NCBI GenBank assembly: GCA_029779385.1
Contig: JAKPAQ010000104.1
Coordinates: forward strand, 1-6,073
Direction of reading: 5' to 3'
DNA: 6,073 nucleotides
From: Actinomycetes bacterium
Lineage (GTDB): Bacteria > Actinomycetota > Actinomycetes > Propionibacteriales > Nocardioidaceae
A program made the translations under genes and the position numbers. Under the pieces are notes generated by a model. It searched no databases. It saw only the letters and a program-made list of their open reading frames with translations, and had not been told where the DNA came from. Of the stretch, positions 1-6,073 are shown piece after piece (position 1 is the first letter of the stretch; every line of letters begins with the position of its first letter).

Positions 1-51
1 GCACGCCAAGAGTTGACGCAGGTCGGCCAGACCGCGGCCTCCTTTGGCTGA
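1..51 (+). CDS. C-terminal end of an unidentified upstream gene (partial)
   Basis: Frame 1 is open from the window edge to a TGA at 49-51 and reads ARQELTQVGQTAASFG. Of the other two forward frames, one stops within 15 bases and the other runs on until a TAG overlapping the proposed ligA promoter. The 38 bp from this stop to the ligA start would be a normal intergenic gap. Sixteen residues are too few to identify a family. In some actinobacteria the gene before ligA encodes a methionine-synthase-like protein or the tRNA thiolase MnmA, so these are guesses from recalled synteny only. The tail could also be chance. Confidence 0.35.
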   Translation, partial: ARQELTQVGQTAASFG

Positions 52-77
52 GTGGGGCTAGTGTCGGTGGCTCGCAC

Positions 78-2379
<2,302 letters not shown>

Positions 2380-2387
2380 CGAACCGT

Positions 2388-3287
2388 TCAGTCCAAGTCG
2401 GCGTTCTCGGTGTCGAACAGGTCGGCCGCCATGCCCAAAACCTGTGGGTCCGGAGCGCCGACTACGTCGTAGTCCTTGCCCGGGTAGTCAAACCGCGACA
2501 ACACGTGGCGAATGGCCGCAAGGCGAGCCCGCTTCTTGTCGTTACTCTTGACCACCGTCCACGGGGATTTCTTCGTGTCAGTCTTCTTGAACATCGCTTC
2601 TTTGGCTTCGGTGTATTCGTCCCACCGGTCCAGCGACGCCAAGTCCATTGGCGAGAGTTTCCATTGACGCACCGGGTCGATCTGGCGAATGGTGAACCTA
2701 GTCAACTGCTCTGCGCGGCCGACCGAGAACCAGAACTTGATCAGGTGGATGCCGTCGCCGGTCAACATTTTCTCGAACGCGGGCGCCTGCTTGTAGAACT
2801 CGGTGTACTGCTCCGGCGTCGCGAACCCCATCACCCGCTCGACGCCGGCGCGGTTGTACCAAGAGCGGTCGAAGAAAACGATCTCGCCGTTGGTGGGCAG
2901 GTGCTGGGCGTAGCGCTGGAAGTACCACTGACCCGACTCGACCTCGGTGGGCTTCTCGAGCGCGACAACGCGAGCGCCGCGAGGGTTGAGCCATTCGGTG
3001 AAGCGCTTGATCGTGCCGCCCTTGCCGGCCGCGTCGCGGCCCTCAAAAACCATCACGATCCGTTGACCAGTGTCCTTGATCCAGTACTGCAGTTTCAGCA
3101 GTTCGATCTGCAGCAGGCGCTTTTCATGCTCGTACTCTTCGCGAGTGATCTTGGTGTCGTAGGGGTACCCCTCGCGCCAGGTTTCGACTACGTTTCCGTC
3201 CGGGTCGACCAAGATTGGGTCGTCATCGTCCTCGTCGATGACCGTGAAGCCTTCGGGGATTCGATTGAGCAGTGAAGAAGGGAGCAT
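2388..3287 (-). CDS. ppk2: Polyphosphate kinase 2, class I (polyphosphate:nucleotide phosphotransferase)
   Basis: PPK2 enzymes transfer phosphate between polyphosphate and nucleotides. Single-domain class I members mainly make NTPs from NDPs in the cytoplasm. At 299 aa the length fits class I. The core is unambiguous: Walker A GRDAAGKGG at 83-91, Walker B FFDRSWYNR at 138-146 followed by AGVERVMGF, the WYFQRY segment at 121-126, and a lid region from KLSPMDL to the FKKTDT segment (about 210-238). The N-terminus before about residue 45 is acidic, with DEDDDD at 18-23, and the last 30 residues are also family-variable. The gene runs opposite to ligA and gatCAB, is convergent with ligA and divergent from gatC, so it is its own transcription unit. 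The start lies 6 nt after a TATCTT hexamer with no Shine-Dalgarno, and PHO-box-like repeats lie further upstream. Whether ADP or GDP is preferred cannot be told from sequence. Base and codon use look like the neighbours, with no sign of recent transfer. Confidence 0.96.
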   Translation of the reverse strand: MLPSSLLNRIPEGFTVIDEDDDDPILVDPDGNVVETWREGYPYDTKITREEYEHEKRLLQIELLKLQYWIKDTGQRIVMVFEGRDAAGKGGTIKRFTEWLNPRGARVVALEKPTEVESGQWYFQRYAQHLPTNGEIVFFDRSWYNRAGVERVMGFATPEQYTEFYKQAPAFEKMLTGDGIHLIKFWFSVGRAEQLTRFTIRQIDPVRQWKLSPMDLASLDRWDEYTEAKEAMFKKTDTKKSPWTVVKSNDKKRARLAAIRHVLSRFDYPGKDYDVVGAPDPQVLGMAADLFDTENADLD

Positions 3288-3293
3288 GACAAG

Positions 3294-3299
3294 AAGATA
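3294..3299 (-). promoter_or_regulatory. Candidate -10 element of ppk2 (leaderless start)
   Basis: On the minus strand TATCTT fits TANNNT and is separated by exactly 6 nt from the ppk2 ATG, placing the predicted transcription start at the start codon. The preceding bases (CTTCTTGTC before ATG) contain no Shine-Dalgarno sequence. No good -35 hexamer is found at 16-18 bp. That region instead holds the TTCACC repeats, as in promoters that depend on an activator. Confidence 0.5.
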
Positions 3300-3300
3300 T

Positions 3301-3309
3301 ACGTGACGT
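3301..3309. repeat. ACGT-N-ACGT dyad upstream of the ppk2 -10 element
   Basis: ACGTGACGT is a perfect inverted repeat around a single central base. It lies in the ppk2 promoter spacer, one base from the -10 hexamer. A regulator bound here would cover the promoter, so it could be an operator, but a 4+4 bp dyad is short enough to arise by chance. Confidence 0.2.
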
Positions 3310-3328
3310 GGTGAAACAACAGGTGAAC
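3310..3328 (-). promoter_or_regulatory. Candidate PHO box (PhoP/RegX3-type site) of ppk2
   Basis: Read on the minus strand, GTTCACC (3328-3322) is followed by GTTTCACC (3317-3310). The GTT starts are 11 nt apart while the TTCACC cores are 12 nt apart because of one extra T. Streptomyces PhoP sites are built from 11-nt direct repeats containing GTTCACC, so the resemblance is clear apart from that base. Relative to the predicted transcription start the repeats span about -23 to -41, overlapping the -35 region. Control by phosphate starvation would make sense for a polyphosphate enzyme, but this is inference from one site. Confidence 0.35.
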
Positions 3329-3363
3329 GGGCACGCGACTTAGGGCGAGTCGTTGCGGCTCAC

Positions 3364-3369
3364 TAAGAT
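3364..3369 (+). promoter_or_regulatory. Candidate -10 element of the gatCAB operon
   Basis: TAAGAT is a good TANNNT match ending 7 nt before the ATG at 3377, so the transcript would begin at or beside that codon. The hexamer overlaps an upstream in-frame ATG at 3368, which would then lie outside the mRNA. No clear -35 box is seen. The promoter is back to back with that of ppk2 in an 89-bp region. Confidence 0.5.
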
Positions 3370-3376
3370 GAAAGCC

Positions 3377-3679
3377 ATGTCCTCACCCGAGATTTCCCGC
3401 GACGACGTCGCGCACTTGGCGAGTCTGGCGCGAATCGAGTTGTCCGACGACGAACTCGACCGACTCGGCGCCGACCTGCCCGCAATCCTTGAACACGTAA
3501 AGGTCGTCCAGGGTGTTGCCGGCGCCGACGTGCCAGCGATGAGCCACCCGGTGCCGCTGACCAACGTGTTTCGCCCCGATGTGGCCACCCCGGGTTTGAC
3601 GCCAGAGCAGGCACTTGAGATGGCGCCGGCCAGCGAAGAGCAGCGGTTCCTAGTTCCGAAGATTTTGGGGGAAGAATGA
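3377..3679 (+). CDS. gatC: Glu-tRNA(Gln)/Asp-tRNA(Asn) amidotransferase subunit GatC
   Basis: GatC is the small subunit that wraps around and stabilises the GatA-GatB pair of the GatCAB amidotransferase. The product is 100 aa, typical for the family. It opens with the characteristic [19 protein letters not shown] segment (residues 5-23), has a central helix [14 protein letters not shown], a proline-rich linker around [13 protein letters not shown] (56-68), and ends in the usual FLVPKIL near the C-terminus. I chose the ATG at 3377 because GatC proteins normally begin a few residues before the SRDDVAHLA helix, and because a -10 hexamer lies 7 nt upstream. Longer in-frame starts exist at ATG 3368 and TTG 3353, but both lie at or upstream of that promoter. 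The stop codon overlaps the gatA start by four bases, indicating translational coupling. Confidence 0.95.
   Translation: MSSPEISRDDVAHLASLARIELSDDELDRLGADLPAILEHVKVVQGVAGADVPAMSHPVPLTNVFRPDVATPGLTPEQALEMAPASEEQRFLVPKILGEE
3667..3674 (+). promoter_or_regulatory. Shine-Dalgarno-like sequence of gatA
   Basis: GGGGGAAG inside the end of gatC lies just before the gatA ATG; the G-run ends 4 nt from it. It matches the anti-Shine-Dalgarno imperfectly. Together with the ATGA overlap it supports the start at 3676. Confidence 0.5.
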
Positions 3680-5181
3680 GCGACTTGACCCGACTCTCCG
3701 CCGCCGAGCTGGCTGACTCACTGGCCTCGGGTCAGACGACCTCGGTGGAAATCACCCAACAGCACCTAGACCGGATTGCTGCGGTCGACGGCCAGATCAA
3801 TGCCTTTTTGCACGTTGATCCAGACGGCGCCCTCGCTGCTGCTGCAGAGGTAGACCGGCGCCGGGCGGCCGGTGAGGACTTGGCGGCGCTCGCAGGGGTT
3901 CCGGTGGCGGTCAAGGACGTCCTCGCCACTACCGGCCTGCCGACCACGTGCGGCTCGAAGATGCTTGAGGGCTGGATTCCGCCCTATGACGCGACCGTCG
4001 TCGCTCGGCTCAAGGCGGCCGGAATGCCGATCTTGGGCAAGACCAACATGGACGAGTTCGCGATGGGCTCATCGACTGAGCACTCGGCCTACGGCCCGAC
4101 TCGCAACCCTTGGGACACCAGCCGAATTCCCGGCGGTTCCGGCGGCGGTTCCGCCGCGGCAGTGGCCGCCTTCGAGGCGCCACTGGCGATCGGCACCGAC
4201 ACTGGCGGCTCCATCCGTCAGCCCGGCGCGGTCACCGGAACGGTCGGAGTAAAGCCGACTTACGGGGGAGTGTCGCGCTATGGACTGGTGGCGATGGCCA
4301 GCAGTCTCGACCAGGCTGGTCCGGTCACTCGCACGGTGCTGGACGCGGCCCTGTTGCACGAAGTGATGGCCGGTCATGACGTTCGTGACTCGACCAGTCT
4401 GGCTGCCGAGGTTCCGCCAGTGGTTGCGGCGGCGCGCCGCGCCGACGTGGCCGGGCTTCGCGTGGGTGTGATCACTGAACTTGGCGGCGAGGGATTTGAG
4501 CCTGGTGTGCGCGCCCGGTTCGACGAATCGCTTGAACTGCTGGCCAAAGCCGGCGCCGAGATCGTCGAAGTTTCCTGCCCGAGTTTTGAGCACGCCTTGG
4601 CCGCCTACTACTTGGTGATGCCCAGCGAAGTGAGCAGCAACTTGGCCAAGTTCGACGCGATGCGTTATGGCCTGCGGGTTTCCCCGGAGGGGGTAGTCGA
4701 CCCCAGCGCCGAGCAGGTCATGGCGGCCTCGCGCGATGCGGGCTTTGGTGATGAGGTCAAGCGCCGGATCATCTTGGGCACCTACGCGCTTTCTAGCGGT
4801 TACTACGACGCCTATTACGGCTCGGCACAGAAGGTCCGCACCTTGATCGCCCAGGATTTCGAGAACGCCTTCGCCAAGGTTGACGTGTTGGCTTCGCCGA
4901 CCGCCCCGACGGTCGCCTGGCCGCTCGGCGAAAAGCTCGACGATCCGTTGGCGATGTATTTGCAGGACATTGCCACGATCCCGGCGAACCTCGCTGGCGT
5001 GCCGGGCATTTCGCTGCCGGTTGGTTTGTCTGAGGGCCTGCCAGTTGGCTTGCAGTTCTTGGCGCCTGCCCTTGGCGACGACCGACTCTACAACGCCGGC
5101 GCGGCGCTCGAACGTCTGTTGACCGAACGCGACGGTGCGGCTTTCGCCTCGCTAATCCCCGAACTTGAGGTGGCCCGATGA
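3676..5181 (+). CDS. gatA: Glu-tRNA(Gln)/Asp-tRNA(Asn) amidotransferase subunit GatA
   Basis: GatA is the glutaminase of GatCAB. It hydrolyses glutamine and sends the ammonia through an internal channel to GatB, where the tRNA-bound glutamate (or aspartate) is amidated. The 501-aa product has the full amidase-signature fold. The Ser-cis-Ser-Lys triad is visible as K80 (in PVAVKD), S155 (in IPGGSGGGS) and S179 (in GTDTGGS), matching K79/S154/S178 recalled for the S. aureus enzyme. R363/R364 in the [11 protein letters not shown] segment and D431 in the [12 protein letters not shown] segment match the recalled glutamine-binding positions. The C-terminal GISLPVG and GLPVGLQF segments are typical. 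It starts within the gatC stop codon and ends overlapping gatB by four bases, so the three subunits are encoded as one coupled unit. Nothing is missing. A stand-alone amidase is unlikely given the neighbours. Confidence 0.98.
   Translation: MSDLTRLSAAELADSLASGQTTSVEITQQHLDRIAAVDGQINAFLHVDPDGALAAAAEVDRRRAAGEDLAALAGVPVAVKDVLATTGLPTTCGSKMLEGWIPPYDATVVARLKAAGMPILGKTNMDEFAMGSSTEHSAYGPTRNPWDTSRIPGGSGGGSAAAVAAFEAPLAIGTDTGGSIRQPGAVTGTVGVKPTYGGVSRYGLVAMASSLDQAGPVTRTVLDAALLHEVMAGHDVRDSTSLAAEVPPVVAAARRADVAGLRVGVITELGGEGFEPGVRARFDESLELLAKAGAEIVEVSCPSFEHALAAYYLVMPSEVSSNLAKFDAMRYGLRVSPEGVVDPSAEQVMAASRDAGFGDEVKRRIILGTYALSSGYYDAYYGSAQKVRTLIAQDFENAFAKVDVLASPTAPTVAWPLGEKLDDPLAMYLQDIATIPANLAGVPGISLPVGLSEGLPVGLQFLAPALGDDRLYNAGAALERLLTERDGAAFASLIPELEVAR
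5167..5173 (+). promoter_or_regulatory. Shine-Dalgarno sequence of gatB
   Basis: GAGGTGG inside the last codons of gatA contains GAGGTG, a six-base match to the 16S rRNA 3' end, with suitable spacing to the ATG at 5178. It confirms the gatB start and contrasts with the missing Shine-Dalgarno sequences of the three first-in-operon genes. Confidence 0.6.
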
Positions 5182-6073
5182 GCAAGACTGCCGTTTCCTT
5201 CGAGGACGCGCTGACCCGCTACCAACCGGTGATGGGGTTGGAGGTGCACGTCGAACTCAACTCGGCCACCAAGATGTTTTGTGGCTGCCCGACCGAGTTC
5301 GGTGCCGAGCCGAATACTCAGGTTTGCCCGGTCTGTTTGGGTCTGCCAGGTGCGCTGCCGGTGGTCAACGCTAAGGCGATCGAGTCGGCGATCCGGATCG
5401 GGTTGGCGCTCAATTGCAGCATCGCTACTTGGTGCCGGTTTGCTCGCAAGAACTACTTCTATCCAGATATGCCGAAGAACTTCCAAACTTCGCAGTACGA
5501 CGAGCCGATCGCTTTTGAGGGCTATGTCGACCTCGAGGTTGACGGCGAAATTTTCCGCATCGAAATCGAGCGCGCTCATATGGAGGAAGACACCGGCAAA
5601 TCGCTGCACGTTGGCGGCAGCACCGGGCGGATTCATGGCGCCGACCACTCGCTGTTGGACTACAACCGAGCCGGTATCCCGTTGATCGAAATCGTCACCA
5701 AGACGATCGAGGTCCCCGGCGACAAGGCCCCGGCAGTTGCTCGGGCTTACGTGAACTACTTGCGTGACTTGATGGTCGCGCTCGACGTTTCGGACGCCCG
5801 AATGGATCAGGGATCGCTTCGTGCCGACGTGAACCTTTCACTCAAGCCATTAGGTTCTGACGTGCTTGGTACGCGGTCTGAGACCAAGAACGTCAACTCG
5901 TTCCGCTCGGTTGAACGGGCAGTTCGGTTCGAAGTCGGCCGCCACGCCGAGATCCTCGACGGCGGCGGCTCGATCATTCAAGAGACTCGCCATTTCCACG
6001 AAGCTGACGGCAGCACTTCGGCTGGTCGTCCAAAATCTGATGCCGATGACTACCGCTATTTCCCCGAACCTGA
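5178..6073 (+). CDS. gatB: Glu-tRNA(Gln)/Asp-tRNA(Asn) amidotransferase subunit GatB (5' part, cut by window end)
   Basis: GatB binds the mischarged tRNA, activates its glutamate or aspartate with ATP and adds the ammonia supplied by GatA. The visible part is 298 codons of a family usually near 480-510 aa, so about 60% is present. It shows GLEVHVEL (20-27), a four-cysteine zinc-site pattern (C35, C37, C50, C53, the last two in CPVCLGLPG), the [20 protein letters not shown] segment, HMEEDTGK, the signature [31 protein letters not shown] SETKNVNSF and finally DYRYFPEP just before the edge. The reading frame is open throughout. It begins in an ATGA overlap with the gatA stop and has a good Shine-Dalgarno sequence. 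The missing part should hold the rest of the cradle domain and the tRNA-binding helical and tail domains. Confidence 0.97.
   Translation, partial: MSKTAVSFEDALTRYQPVMGLEVHVELNSATKMFCGCPTEFGAEPNTQVCPVCLGLPGALPVVNAKAIESAIRIGLALNCSIATWCRFARKNYFYPDMPKNFQTSQYDEPIAFEGYVDLEVDGEIFRIEIERAHMEEDTGKSLHVGGSTGRIHGADHSLLDYNRAGIPLIEIVTKTIEVPGDKAPAVARAYVNYLRDLMVALDVSDARMDQGSLRADVNLSLKPLGSDVLGTRSETKNVNSFRSVERAVRFEVGRHAEILDGGGSIIQETRHFHEADGSTSAGRPKSDADDYRYFPEP

Noticed and set aside
2505..3275. A 256-codon open frame on the plus strand, antisense to ppk2
   Set aside because: Its codons are in exact register with the ppk2 codons on the other strand, as expected when GC-rich third positions suppress stops. The translation shows no recognisable domain and ppk2 is clearly the real gene.
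4131..4158. GGCGGTTCC repeated in tandem within gatA, suggestive of a small repeat
   Set aside because: It encodes the glycine/serine-rich amidase signature around the catalytic S155, so the repetition follows from the protein motif.
4069..4593. A 174-codon open frame on the minus strand inside gatA
   Set aside because: It mirrors the conserved amidase-signature region of gatA. The product has low complexity and no known motif.
5088..5648. A 186-codon minus-strand frame across the gatA/gatB junction
   Set aside because: Both underlying genes are conserved and coupled. The antisense translation has no recognisable features.

Overview
This window most likely comes from an actinobacterial chromosome (Actinomycetota, possibly Micrococcales or a relative). 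The DNA is GC-rich with GC-ending codons. LigA has the long actinobacterial form, and ligA lies beside gatCAB, an arrangement familiar in that phylum. The assignment is by recalled family resemblance, not by a search. All complete genes are intact housekeeping or phosphate-metabolism genes, and no RNA gene, insertion sequence, phage gene or CRISPR array is visible.

Layout, left to right: (1) positions 1-51 can be read as the last 16 codons plus stop of an unidentified upstream gene; (2) 90-2372 (+) is ligA, the NAD-dependent DNA ligase, 760 aa; (3) 2388-3287 (-) is a class I polyphosphate kinase 2 gene, convergent with ligA across only 15 bp; (4) 3288-3376 is an 89-bp divergent promoter region; (5) 3377-3679, 3676-5181 and 5178-6073 (+) are gatC, gatA and the 5' part of gatB, joined by two ATGA stop/start overlaps. 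GatCAB is the amidotransferase that converts mischarged Glu-tRNA(Gln) (and Asp-tRNA(Asn), where it occurs) to the amidated form. GatB is cut by the window end after 298 codons.

Three transcription units begin here (ligA, ppk2, gatCAB). Each has a TANNNT hexamer ending 6-7 nt before an ATG and no Shine-Dalgarno sequence, the pattern expected for leaderless mRNAs. The internal genes gatA and gatB do have purine-rich Shine-Dalgarno-like sequences. Upstream of ppk2 there are two TTCACC repeats in the position of an activator site, resembling an actinobacterial PHO box. This would tie the polyphosphate enzyme to phosphate starvation, but the spacing is imperfect.

I found no clearly novel biological system. 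The points most worth checking are the leaderless pattern, the PHO-box-like repeats, the insertion of an antisense ppk2 between ligA and gatC, and the extra segments in LigA.
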